From: Saprospiraceae bacterium
GTDB taxonomy: Bacteria > Bacteroidota > Bacteroidia > Chitinophagales > Saprospiraceae
DNA length: 64,000 nucleotides
Reading direction: 5' to 3'
NCBI GenBank assembly: GCA_016714085.1
Contig: JADJNW010000016.1
Span: forward strand, 1 to 64,000
This document shows, piece by piece, positions 16,602-25,543 of this stretch. The notes under the pieces are model-generated. The model made no database searches. It was not told where the DNA came from and was given only the letters and a program-made list of their open reading frames with translations. Each line of letters starts with the position of its first letter. Position 1 is the stretch's first letter. Position numbers and translations under genes: made by a program.

Positions 16602-17267
16602 TTATTTACCAGAAATCGACTTCCGCGCTGTTTCAAGCATATAATTATTCGTTTCATTTCCCCAAGTCGGATGGATACTCGAAGGCGCTTGATAGCTCGC
16701 ATATTTAGCTTCCGCTTTTTCCAGCCAGGGTAAAGCTGATTTAGCGCCACCGCCATAAAATTCGGGTGTATATAATAATTGCTGCCCTAATAAATAATAA
16801 GGACGCGGGTTCTCAGAATTCAATTTCATAGCCGTTTGGAAAGCTTCCTGAATCTTGGGGCTATATTCTGCGCCTTTTACCATAGGGTTTTCCCAAATTC
16901 TCCCCTGATAAACATAACCTTGCAATGTAATAATTTCTGATTCTTGCGGAGCAATCGCTTTCGCAATATCCAATGCTGATTGGGCTTTATCAACGTGTGC
17001 TATACAAGTAGTGATATCATTTGCTTGCATTTTTGCAACGGCGATCATCATATTACAATAAGCTTGATAATAAGCTGGCAACCATTCACTTTTTTCATTC
17101 ATTGCAATACGCTCAAACGTATTGGCTACTTTTTGAAAACCTTCTGCGGTTTGGACGGTGTCCAACTGCGTCAGCGCTTTCTCCATGGCTTTCACGTATT
17201 TATCATTTTGCCCGAAGAGCATTCCACTCGCCAGGATAAGCATTGTAAATAAAATGTGCTTTTTCAT
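16602..17267 (-). CDS. Secreted TPR-like protein of unknown function
   Basis: A 221-residue protein starting at ATG 17267 (MKKHILFTMLILASGMLFGQ, a signal peptide). The mature part is mainly helical with TPR-like character (EKALTQLDTVQTAEGFQKVANTFERIA; AFQTAMKLNSENPRPYYLLGQQL) and a conserved-looking FYGGGAKSALPWLEKAEAK segment. It lies 37 nt downstream of the TonB receptor remnant on the same strand and is probably its operon partner. No enzymatic motif is visible. Confidence 0.65.
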   Translation of the reverse strand: MKKHILFTMLILASGMLFGQNDKYVKAMEKALTQLDTVQTAEGFQKVANTFERIAMNEKSEWLPAYYQAYCNMMIAVAKMQANDITTCIAHVDKAQSALDIAKAIAPQESEIITLQGYVYQGRIWENPMVKGAEYSPKIQEAFQTAMKLNSENPRPYYLLGQQLLYTPEFYGGGAKSALPWLEKAEAKYASYQAPSSIHPTWGNETNNYMLETARKSISGK

Positions 17268-17304
17268 AATAATGAGCATTTATTATTTATTAAATGTAAA
17301 ATAT

Positions 17305-19391
17305 TTATTCTAAAATTTCTTCCGCTGTTAAATTAATATTTTGCCCAATCGAAATAAATAAACCGATAAAGAAAAACTGTTTGGCAGGCGGCCGAATGGC
17401 GATACTGCTGAATTGACCATTATTATCGAGCGTATTGCTAAAACGATAACCAAAAACTTGATCAAAGCCCAATATATTACTTATAGATAAATGTACAACT
17501 GTAAAATTATCAAAGATATGCGTCAAATAACTCGCATTAAAGCTGAGATCGTGATACGTTTTGGTTCGGCCGCCGTTGAATTCAGCACTATTGGGATCGT
17601 TGTAAGGGCGCGGACTCACGAAAGCATACGTCAAACCCATACTGGTCGCTATTTTAGGAAACCATCGCTTGGCAACCATCGAAATATTATGTCTGGAAGC
17701 GAAGATCGGTGTGGCTTGTATTGGAAAATCCAAATAATCGCGTTCGGTATCCAAAAATGAATACGACACCCAAAAATCGGTGTTTTTTACACTCCGGGAG
17801 TCGCGGAAAAATAAATCCAAGCCTCTCGCGTAGCCATCCCCAAGGTTTTCGCTCAACCAGGGTGTATCGGTATCATATTTTATTAAATTATTATAATCTT
17901 TATAATAACCTTCCACCCGGAAGATGCGTCGATCTTTCGTATATTGATAATTCAAAATATAATGTGTCGCTTTTTCAAAATCAATACGCGTATTATAACG
18001 CAATTGCTCTTGTTCCGGTGTTTGAGTTTATTTAATAATTGCGAATTTTCAATACGCGCACCTGCACGAGCCGCCATTTTTCGACCGATGTTCCATTCAC
18101 CTTCGGCAAAAGCCGCACTGTAATTTTCAAATAGTCGAGTGTTGAATACCGCACCATCAAGGTCTGTGAAGCCTTCTACATATTGATTGTAAATAAATTC
18201 TGCGCCGGTTTTTACATTTATTTTACTGGTGGGGGCGTATTGTAATGTAACCTTGCTTTGCGCCGATTGTTCATCTGTTTCTACGCTGAATTGCTCTGAA
18301 ATTAAATCTTTATTATAAGTATAACCACCGCCAATAAATAATGACCATTGATCATTTAGTAATTCTCTATAAGAACTGCTAATAAAGTAATTATTATTAC
18401 TTAATTTTAATCGATTTGTAATATTTACATCTTCTGTATTCGGATATTGCATAATAAAACCGTTGTTGCCGCTTTGCGCCTGGATTTTAAACATACCCGT
18501 TTCCGAAGTTTTATGCCGGAAAATCAACTGCCCATTCAAGCCGTGTGGCGACTTGTCCCAATCAATATTTTGTGGAATCAGCTTCATATAAGGCGTGAGA
18601 TCAGAATAATCCGCCGAAACCGCCAGTGAAGTGTTGTCCCAGCGTTGCGTGTGCGAAAGCCCCAATCCTACGGTCATTAATGAAATGCTGGTCACGGTTT
18701 CTTGTGCCAAATCCTGCGTATTCAAAATCAAAGCCGAAGAAAGTGCTTGCCCATACTCAGCAGAGTAGCCGCCAGTGCTGAACATCGTGCCTTTAAATAA
18801 AAATGGCGAAAATCGTCCCCGGGCAGGAACGCTGGGCGCGGTACTTGTGAAAGGATTTTGAACGTACATTCCGTCAATAAAGGCGCGGGTTTCGTGGGCT
18901 GCGCCGCCGCGCACAAAGAGCTGTCCGGTTTCGCCTACGCGCTGTGCGCCGGGCAAGGTATTCATGGCCGAAGTAATATCGGCGAGTGCTCCGGCGGTCG
19001 TCACAATATCAAGCGAATTTAATACCGTTGTCTTCTTTTCATCACCCGCTTCAAAAGAGCCGGCAGTGATCGTGACTGTTTCCAATTCATTGGCTGCGAG
19101 CTTGAGTTGAATTTGTAATTGAAGCGTGCCGCCTGTTAGTATTATTCTTTGTTCATATGTTTCGTACCTTAAATATGATACAATTAAAATTTGTGTATCA
19201 ATTTCTTCCGTTTCAAAAGTAAACTTGCCATCCGCTTCGGTGGAAGTGCCGTCATACGTATCTTTCAAGAAAACATTTGCACCGATGATCGGATCACCGT
19301 TTTCATCATTTACAATTCCTGTTATAATAGTTTGTCCAAAGATTTTTATAAAGAAAAATTCAAATATAATAATGAGTAGAATACGCGACAT
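17305..19391 (-). pseudogene. TonB-dependent outer-membrane receptor with internal deletion
   Basis: A SusC/CirA-like receptor. Residues 1-19 are a signal peptide ending in FGQ; then a carboxypeptidase-regulatory-like domain (about 20-105), a plug domain (TLPGAQRVGETGQLFVRGG) and a beta barrel. The frame breaks near 18022-18029. Upstream reads AARAGARIENSQLLNK, and the downstream frame resumes at QTPEQEQLRYNTRIDFEK. In this family a strand or two normally separates these motifs, so I infer about 28 residues (3n+1 bases) are missing. This is unlike the 1-nt homopolymer lesions elsewhere and may be real decay or an assembly collapse. Confidence 0.8.
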
Positions 19392-19562
19392 AATTGGTTT
19401 ATTTTACTGCAAAATGCAATTTATTAATACGCAAAACAAAAAAAATGGACTGAAGCGTTTAAAAAATAAGATGAAACTGCAAAAGCTGCGGATGGAGAAA
19501 GTGGGATCGTTATTATTTCGTTAAGGCACTTTACGAATGCAAAAAAATTGTTTAAACATTAT

Positions 19563-19570
19563 TATATTTG
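19563..19570 (+). promoter_or_regulatory. Candidate -7 box of the YceI gene
   Basis: TATATTTG fits TAnnTTTG 40 nt before the ATG. No convincing -33 element at the right spacing. Confidence 0.35.
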
Positions 19571-19610
19571 GTTAGTTTCCATGATTTTATAACCTAAAAA
19601 TGCAGATAGT

Positions 19611-20189
19611 ATGAAACTTTTAATGACTTTATTTTTGACAGTAACGCTTAGTTCTCTTGTTGCTCAAACAAACTGGACGGCAGATAAAGGGCATACCAAT
19701 ATCAAATTCACGGTTACACACATGATGATTGCTGAAGTGGATGGGGAGTTCAAGGATTTTGAAGCGAAAATGACCAGCACCAAAGATGATTTTGATGGCA
19801 GCGAGATAGAATTTAGCGCCAAGGTTGCTTCTATTAACAGTGGCAATGAACGAAGAGACAATCACCTCAAAGGAGATGATTTCTTTAATGCGGAGATGTA
19901 CCCTGAAGTTAAATTCAAGGGGAAAGTTCAAAAAGAAGGCGCAAAATATTATTTAGTGGGCGATTTTACGATGCGCGATGTAACCAAGCCTGTAAAGTTT
20001 GATCTGAAATATAATGGCACCATCAATGGTGGACGCGGCAAGAAAGCTGGCTTCAAGGTAATGGGTACCGTAGATCGGTTTGATTATAACCTGAAATGGG
20101 ATCGCACCGTCGAAGCAGGTGGAGGATTGGTCGTAAGCAAGGAAGTTGCTATTACTTGTAATGTAGAAATGAATGAAGTGAAGCAATAA
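19611..20189 (+). CDS. YceI family periplasmic lipid-binding protein
   Basis: A 192-residue protein with a signal peptide (cleavage after LVAQ) and the whole YceI lipocalin-like barrel: NWTADKGHTNIKFTVTHMMI, DNHLKGDDFFNAEMYPEVKF, GDFTMRDVTKPV and FKVMGTVDRFDYNLKW. Family members bind isoprenoids or fatty-acid derivatives in the periplasm. Followed by a perfect inverted repeat and the next secreted protein gene. Confidence 0.92.
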   Translation: MKLLMTLFLTVTLSSLVAQTNWTADKGHTNIKFTVTHMMIAEVDGEFKDFEAKMTSTKDDFDGSEIEFSAKVASINSGNERRDNHLKGDDFFNAEMYPEVKFKGKVQKEGAKYYLVGDFTMRDVTKPVKFDLKYNGTINGGRGKKAGFKVMGTVDRFDYNLKWDRTVEAGGGLVVSKEVAITCNVEMNEVKQ

Positions 20190-20204
20190 GAATTATTTTC
20201 ATAC

Positions 20205-20235
20205 GATCTCCCTTAGGGGAGATCAATTCTTTTGA
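20205..20235 (+). terminator. Inverted repeat after YceI gene
   Basis: GATCTCCC (20205-20212) and GGGAGATC (20217-20224) with loop TTAG, followed by a weak T-rich stretch (AATTCTTTTG). Probable terminator or attenuating hairpin before the next gene. Confidence 0.55.
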
Positions 20236-20239
20236 TGTA

Positions 20240-20701
20240 ATGAAAGCAACGACCCTTACCTTTTTGTTGCTTACTTTCGCCTTGGTCTTATCTTTTTCTC
20301 AGGATTTGACCTTGGGTATTCATGCAGTCAATCCAACCAAGGGCATGAAATGTCAGCTTAAACTGAAATTGGCGAATACGAAGCAATCTTATTGTATTTT
20401 GGAAACGCCTATCGTGACGGCTGCTGATTTTATTGGTGTTGGTGAAATTTATGTGGATACTTTACAAAAATTGGCTGTTTTTGATCTTTTATTAAATGAA
20501 ACGGCCGCCAAAAAAGTTTATACCCTCAGCAAAGGTTTTCAGGATATACAATTGGCGATGGTGGTCGATCAAAGGATTGTTTCGATTCTTAGTTCCAGAG
20601 GAAATGTAATCAATGGCGTGGTGCGCTTTTCGCAGGAAGGCGGCACGTATGATGATCTTAAAAATCTGCAACAAAAGTTATTACGAGCTGTAAATCAATA
20701 G
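20240..20701 (+). CDS. Secreted protein resembling a SecD P1 head subdomain
   Basis: A 153-residue protein with a signal peptide (cleavage near SFSQ). The segment from about residue 55 (LETPIVTAADFIGVGEIYVD, FDLLLNETAAKKVYTLSKGF, LAMVVDQRIVSILSSRGNVI) resembles the head part of the SecD/SecDF periplasmic P1 domain, which has the pattern residue-aligned before a 'D-x-R-V-x-S' strand. There are no transmembrane helices beyond the signal, so it is not a translocon subunit. Function unknown. Confidence 0.5.
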   Translation: MKATTLTFLLLTFALVLSFSQDLTLGIHAVNPTKGMKCQLKLKLANTKQSYCILETPIVTAADFIGVGEIYVDTLQKLAVFDLLLNETAAKKVYTLSKGFQDIQLAMVVDQRIVSILSSRGNVINGVVRFSQEGGTYDDLKNLQQKLLRAVNQ

Positions 20702-20702
20702 T

Positions 20703-21263
20703 TTATTCTTCCTCGTCGGGCGTATGGTTTTCAAAAAAACTAAAAATAGTCTTGCCATAATTTCGCTCTTGTGCAAAATGAGGATGCAATTGATAAGAAT
20801 GCGTCGGATCGTGTTCTAACACAAACAAACCATCTTCTTTTAGCAAGTCATATTTAAAAATTAAATCAGGAATTTGGTCAATCGTAGAGAGCGCATAAGG
20901 TGGCCCGGCAAAGATATAATCGAATTGCTCGGCACAAGTTTCTATAAATTTAAACACATCGGCTCGGATGATGCGAATATTGGATTCAATCTTTAATTCT
21001 TGAGCGGTCTTTTTTACAAAAGCCACACATCTAGGAAATTTGTCAACATAAGTTACATCCGTGCAGCCGCGTGAAATAAATTCATAACTATGGCTACCCG
21101 TGCCGCCAAAAAGATCTAAAACCTTTACCGATTCAAAATCTATATTATTATTTAGAATATTAAACAACCCCTCTTTAGCAAAATCAGTAGTTGGCCGCGT
21201 GGGCCAGTTATCGGCGGGTGGGTGAAAGCGGCGTCCTTTAAATTTTCCTCCTATAATGCGCAT
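20703..21263 (-). CDS. rsmD: 16S rRNA (guanine-N2)-methyltransferase
   Basis: A 186-residue SAM-dependent enzyme for m2G966 of 16S rRNA. MRIIGGKFKGRRFHPP and RPTTDFAKEGLFNIL are typical N-terminal signatures; VLDLFGGTGSHSYE is the SAM-binding motif I. The catalytic motif normally reads N/D-PPY; here it reads AGPPYA, with glycine in the acidic position. It pairs with DUF3822 downstream-to-upstream as in other Bacteroidota. Apart from that residue the protein looks complete. Confidence 0.9.
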   Translation of the reverse strand: MRIIGGKFKGRRFHPPADNWPTRPTTDFAKEGLFNILNNNIDFESVKVLDLFGGTGSHSYEFISRGCTDVTYVDKFPRCVAFVKKTAQELKIESNIRIIRADVFKFIETCAEQFDYIFAGPPYALSTIDQIPDLIFKYDLLKEDGLFVLEHDPTHSYQLHPHFAQERNYGKTIFSFFENHTPDEEE

Positions 21264-21296
21264 TTGAAAATGACTTGATTTGAATACGTAAAGATT

Positions 21297-22133
21297 TCAA
21301 TTGCAAAGTGTTAGACTAAAAAGATCGAAGAAAAAATGCCCGGGTTGTTCTTTCCATTTTTGGCCAAACTTAATAAAATCGGGCGACGGAAGAAAATGAA
21401 GATTGCGGATATAACGATGAAGCAAAGGATAAATTTCAGATTCTTTTATCAATTGACCGGAAATATAAGTTGTGACTTCTTCTGGCGTCAAGCTAAACTG
21501 GTCAAAAACGAGCATTACATAATATAAAAAGTCTTTCGCTGATTGATAATTAAATAGGTTAATAAATTGGAGCGATTTTTCTTGGAACAAAGTCACAATC
21601 AACTTCCCGGTGTGTACATGGAGAAAGAGCGTTGTGCCTTTTGCGGCTGTATTTTGCGAAAGCAAACCATTCAGAATCGACGTAGTAATATGAAAAATCT
21701 TACTGCCTGGCAAATATTTACGAATTATATCAAGGATGTCGCGCTGCTCCGCATAAACATTGACCACAGATAGCGGGGGAATTTCATCGGTACGAATATC
21801 AACAGAATCTTCTATTGGCACAATCTGTTGGAGGTAAGCACGCTTTTCTGCTATATTATAAAGACGATTCGGTATCAGCGTAAAAATAGAAGAAGCAATG
21901 CCTGCACGAATACTGCGATACTGCTGACGCAAATATTCATCTTGCAAAAACAAATCGCTGAGTGCTTGAGATGAGGAATAATCCAAATCACGTAGCAGCA
22001 ACAATTGTCGTTGTTCGTCGATAATGCAATACGACAAACTGCCCACCCCGATCAGGATGGACAGTTCGTGTTGCGGACTTATTTTGCCCGAAAAGTTATG
22101 GTCTGATATTTCTAGTTTTATCTTCCCTCCCAA
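21297..22133 (-). CDS. DUF3822 family protein
   Basis: A 278-residue protein of the Bacteroidota family DUF3822, normally next to rsmD as here. The predicted fold is an actin-like ATPase (PilM/FtsA-like) with strands around ELSILIGVGSLSYCIID and GTTLFLHVHTGKLIVTLFQ, but nucleotide-binding residues are not clearly conserved. Function unknown; the conserved neighbourhood suggests a housekeeping role. Its start overlaps the upstream gene by 16 nt. Confidence 0.75.
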   Translation of the reverse strand: MGGKIKLEISDHNFSGKISPQHELSILIGVGSLSYCIIDEQRQLLLLRDLDYSSSQALSDLFLQDEYLRQQYRSIRAGIASSIFTLIPNRLYNIAEKRAYLQQIVPIEDSVDIRTDEIPPLSVVNVYAEQRDILDIIRKYLPGSKIFHITTSILNGLLSQNTAAKGTTLFLHVHTGKLIVTLFQEKSLQFINLFNYQSAKDFLYYVMLVFDQFSLTPEEVTTYISGQLIKESEIYPLLHRYIRNLHFLPSPDFIKFGQKWKEQPGHFFFDLFSLTLCN

Positions 22134-22705
22134 TTTCCAGATAAGTTTGGTGCAGTAAGACTACCAAATTTGATAACGCTCTCAGGATTATAAGATTTAT
22201 CGTATTTTGCATATAATGGATTAGCAAAACGACCCATAAATACTTTGCGTTGAATGCCTGCTTCCACTACATTTACTAAGGTACTTTGGTAAGTAAGCGT
22301 ATCTGCTTTGAGTTCGAAAGTAGCACCTCCACCATAAGGAACATACATCATGGAATCCAGGTTAAGTCCAAGCGAATCAATCGTTTGGATAGCCGGGAAA
22401 TAAGAGGTATCATAAGTGATTTCGCCTGTATAGTTTGGATCATCAGGGTCACCAAATACTTGTACAATCTGGAAACTATCATTGGTCAATACATACTTGA
22501 GCGAGTCAAAAGTAGGAGAGAAGCCACCTTTGATATCCCGGAACAATTCCTGTGCTTTGCGTATTTCCATCAACTGGGCAATGACTGCTTGTTCTCTTTT
22601 CGTACGCTCTGCTCTGAAAGCAATAGGTTCGCGAATGCTCTGAATGAGCAACCATACCAATCCAACTATAACGACAGCTAAGATAATGTTAATTACGAGT
22701 CTCAT
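22118..22705 (-). CDS. Membrane-anchored conserved hypothetical protein
   Basis: A 195-residue protein with one N-terminal transmembrane helix (INIILAVVIVGLVWLLI, about residues 4-20), then a long helix (RTKREQAVIAQLMEIRKAQ) and a beta-rich C-terminal region. The layout recalls pilin or pseudopilin-like proteins, but no prepilin cleavage motif is visible. It overlaps DUF3822, so it is likely part of the same operon with rsmD. No specific function can be given. Confidence 0.6.
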   Translation of the reverse strand: MRLVINIILAVVIVGLVWLLIQSIREPIAFRAERTKREQAVIAQLMEIRKAQELFRDIKGGFSPTFDSLKYVLTNDSFQIVQVFGDPDDPNYTGEITYDTSYFPAIQTIDSLGLNLDSMMYVPYGGGATFELKADTLTYQSTLVNVVEAGIQRKVFMGRFANPLYAKYDKSYNPESVIKFGSLTAPNLSGNWEGR

Positions 22706-22865
22706 TTTTCGGTTTTGTTTTGCGCAATTATAAGGCTTTTTATTTAAAAATAGGACACTTATCCAAATGCAATTTTAGGATGCCTTCATTTGAGTTAAAT
22801 GGAATTTGGACAGAATGCAAAGATGCAAAAGCAATTAATAATGGTGTATGCGCACAAAAAAAAAT

Positions 22866-23255
22866 TTATGCACCAATTTTGCATTCACCATTGAAAACGG
22901 CACCTTCATCCACGATCATAAATTTTGCAGTAATATTGCCTTCTATCCTGGCGCTGCTTTGCAAATGTAGCGTCTCAGCAATTACGACATCGCCTTTGAC
23001 TGTGCCCATCACCACTGCGTCTTGCGCAAAAACTTTTCCATCCACCCGGCTATCCTCGCCCATCACCAATTTTTTATCGCAACGAACCTCTCCAGTGACG
23101 GCACCATCCATGCGAATATTTTCTGGCGAACGGAAATTACCTTCTATCTTTGTACCTTTAGCTACAACGCAATTAGCCGTTGAAGCAGTGGGCATCGGAT
23201 TTTTGCCATTTGGCACTTCCACCTTGGGTTTTGCTTTTGTATCCAGCATTGACAT
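22866..23255 (-). CDS. Bactofilin (polymer-forming cytoskeletal protein)
   Basis: A 129-residue bactofilin. After a flexible N-terminus (1-25), a right-handed beta-helix core is seen as short hydrophobic-glycine repeats: GTKIEGNF, RMDGAVTGEV, SRVDGKVFAQDAVVMGTVKGDV, ARIEGNIT. Bactofilins polymerise without nucleotides and scaffold cell-wall enzymes at the membrane. The ATG at 23255 is preferred; a second ATG follows two codons later. It lies alone on the minus strand, divergent from tsaD. Confidence 0.88.
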   Translation of the reverse strand: MSMLDTKAKPKVEVPNGKNPMPTASTANCVVAKGTKIEGNFRSPENIRMDGAVTGEVRCDKKLVMGEDSRVDGKVFAQDAVVMGTVKGDVVIAETLHLQSSARIEGNITAKFMIVDEGAVFNGECKIGA

Positions 23256-23336
23256 AATTCAAATATAGTTTTTGGTTTTTAATTTGATGAAAATCAACAA
23301 TATAATCAAATTGACCGTATTGATTGAACAATGATC

Positions 23337-23354
23337 AATTGACAATTGTCAATT
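23337..23354. repeat. 18-bp perfect palindrome between bactofilin and tsaD
   Basis: AATTGACAATTGTCAATT reads the same on both strands. It lies in the divergent intergenic region and could be an operator or another dispersed mini-repeat. Confidence 0.45.
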
Positions 23355-23408
23355 AAAACTTGGGGGTTTCTGCGATAAAAATAGAATAATTTTGTTAGTT
23401 TGTACAAT

Positions 23409-24410
23409 ATGAGTGTCACTATTTTAGGTATAGAATCATCTTGCGACGATACAGCTGCTGCAATTATACGCGATGGCGAGGTGCAAAGCAATATTGTCGC
23501 GGGTCAGGAAGTGCATAAACTATACGGCGGCGTAGTGCCGGAAGTCGCATCGCGCGCGCATCAAGCCAATATTGTACCTGTGATCGAAATAGCTTTACAA
23601 AAAGCAGGTGTCTCGAAAGAGGAGATTGACGCGGTAGCTTTTACGCGCGGCCCTGGTTTGATTGGTTCTTTGATCGTGGGCGTTTCGTTTGCCAAAGCTT
23701 TTGCGTTGAGTAGAAATATTCCTTTAATCGAGGTCAACCATCTTCAAGCACATATCTTGGCGCATTTTGCGGAAGCACCAAAGCCTTCATTCCCATTTCT
23801 TTGCCTTACCGTATCGGGCGGACATACACAGATTGTGCTGGTAAAGAATCACTTAGATATGGAAATTTTGGGTAAAACGATAGACGATGCCGCTGGCGAA
23901 GCCTTTGACAAAACTGGCAAACTCCTGGGATTGGATTATCCCGCAGGGCCTTTGATTGATCGCCTGGCGCAGCAAGGTACGCCGCGTTTTGAATTCCCGG
24001 AGCCGCAAATTCCTGGATTAAATTTTAGTTTTAGCGGATTGAAAACGTCGATTTTATATTTTTTGAAAAAAGAATTGGAATCAAATCCAAATTTTATACA
24101 GGAAAACCTTGCGGATATTAGCGCTTCGGTGCAGGATCGGATTGTTAGCATCTTGATCAAAAAATTGCAAAAAGCGGCCGAAATGACTGGTATCAAAGAG
24201 ATTGCGATCGCTGGAGGTGTATCTGCTAATTCTGGTTTGCGGGAAGCATTAGAAATAATTGGAAAAAAATTAGGCTGGAATACTTACATTCCTCGATTTG
24301 AATATTGCACCGATAATGCCGCAATGATTGCTTTGACAGGATATTACAAATTTTTGAATAATGAATTCGCAAGCCAGGACGTAGCACCAGTGGCGCGTTG
24401 GGATATATAA
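23409..24410 (+). CDS. tsaD: tRNA N6-adenosine threonylcarbamoyltransferase
   Basis: A 333-residue ASKHA-fold enzyme that, with TsaB and TsaE, makes t6A37 of ANN-decoding tRNAs. ILGIESSCDDTAAA is the N-terminal phosphate-binding signature, VNHLQAHILAH gives the HxxxH metal ligands, VSGGHTQ and AIAGGVSANSGLR are the other nucleotide motifs. I start at ATG 23409 rather than the in-frame TTG at 23400. A TAATTTTG -7-like box lies at 23387-23394. TsaB and TsaE are not in the window. Confidence 0.96.
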   Translation: MSVTILGIESSCDDTAAAIIRDGEVQSNIVAGQEVHKLYGGVVPEVASRAHQANIVPVIEIALQKAGVSKEEIDAVAFTRGPGLIGSLIVGVSFAKAFALSRNIPLIEVNHLQAHILAHFAEAPKPSFPFLCLTVSGGHTQIVLVKNHLDMEILGKTIDDAAGEAFDKTGKLLGLDYPAGPLIDRLAQQGTPRFEFPEPQIPGLNFSFSGLKTSILYFLKKELESNPNFIQENLADISASVQDRIVSILIKKLQKAAEMTGIKEIAIAGGVSANSGLREALEIIGKKLGWNTYIPRFEYCTDNAAMIALTGYYKFLNNEFASQDVAPVARWDI

Positions 24411-24456
24411 TATTTGATTTAGTAATAACATATCTTTATAATAATAAGTAATTTTA

Positions 24457-24464
24457 TATTTTTG
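24457..24464 (+). promoter_or_regulatory. Candidate -7 box of the bestrophin gene
   Basis: TATTTTTG followed by CACC, 37 nt before the ATG; fits TAnnTTTG. The -33 region is weak. Confidence 0.35.
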
Positions 24465-24500
24465 CACCGAAAATATTCACTCACTATTTAACACAATTCT

Positions 24501-25520
24501 ATGCACGCCGGGCGAAATTATACCCTGAAAGAAGTATTAACATGGACCAGAAGGGATATCATAAAACTTTTAATTATTGCTGCTATTCCAACCGCTTTTT
24601 ACGAATTATTACATTGGAAATGGATGACTCTGCCCTGGTTGCCGATTGCATTGATTGGTACGGCGGTTGCATTTTTAGTAGGGTTTAAAAATAACGCGAC
24701 TTACGATCGGCTCTGGGAAGCCCGTCAAATCTGGGGTGGTATTGTTAATTCCAGTCGCACTTGGGGTATCATGGTCAAGGATTTTATTACAAATAAACAC
24801 GCATTATCGCCATTATCAGGAGCTGAACTTTTACAAATTCATCGGCAAATGATATATCGCCATGTTGCCTGGCTCACGGCGCTTCGCTTTCAACTGCGGG
24901 AGGCACGTGTTTGGGAGAATTTAAAAAAGAATTATAATCTTGAATACCGCAATTTTTATAGCATTCCTGAGCATGAAACAAAATTGGAAGATGAATTGAC
25001 GCCTTTTTTATCATCAGAAGAAAAAGCTTATATTTTAAATAAAAAGAATCGCGCAACACAACTTATTGGTCTGCAATCCAAGGAATTACGTGAGTTATTA
25101 GAAAAAGGTTTAATAGAAGATTTCCGACATATGGAAATGCAAGCCATTCTGAAAGAATTTTATGAACATCAGGGCAAGTGCGAACGCATTAAGAATTTTC
25201 CTTATCCGAGACAGTTTGCTACTTTGAATCTTTATTTCGTATGGTTATTTATTTTATTATTACCTTTTGGAATGCTACAAGAATTTGAAAAGCTGGGCGA
25301 CCACTTCGTTTGGCTTACCGTGCCTTTCAGCGCCTTGGTTTCCTGGGTTTTTCATACGATGGAAAAAATCGGTGAAGCCACCGAAAATCCTTTTGAAGGC
25401 ACGCCTAATGATATTCCGATGGCTGCGCTCAGCCGCACGATTGAGATCGACTTGCGCGAAATGTTGGAGGAAACGAAATTGCCGGAAGCTGTAAAGCCGG
25501 TAAATAATATTTTGATGTAA
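24501..25520 (+). CDS. Bestrophin family ion channel
   Basis: A 339-residue bestrophin/UPF0187 protein. Hydrophobic segments near residues 23-38 and 45-61 and again near 233-252 and 258-277 match the four-helix bestrophin core. GFKNNATYDRLWEARQIWGGIVNSSR is the family hallmark and lines the channel (given here in overlapping parts: NNATYDRLWEA, WGGIVNSSR). The C-terminal NPFEGTPNDIPM matches the bestrophin NPFGxxxxDxP motif. Bacterial members conduct chloride or cations as pentamers. Confidence 0.9.
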   Translation: MHAGRNYTLKEVLTWTRRDIIKLLIIAAIPTAFYELLHWKWMTLPWLPIALIGTAVAFLVGFKNNATYDRLWEARQIWGGIVNSSRTWGIMVKDFITNKHALSPLSGAELLQIHRQMIYRHVAWLTALRFQLREARVWENLKKNYNLEYRNFYSIPEHETKLEDELTPFLSSEEKAYILNKKNRATQLIGLQSKELRELLEKGLIEDFRHMEMQAILKEFYEHQGKCERIKNFPYPRQFATLNLYFVWLFILLLPFGMLQEFEKLGDHFVWLTVPFSALVSWVFHTMEKIGEATENPFEGTPNDIPMAALSRTIEIDLREMLEETKLPEAVKPVNNILM

Positions 25521-25543
25521 AGTTTTAAAATTAATTATATAGC

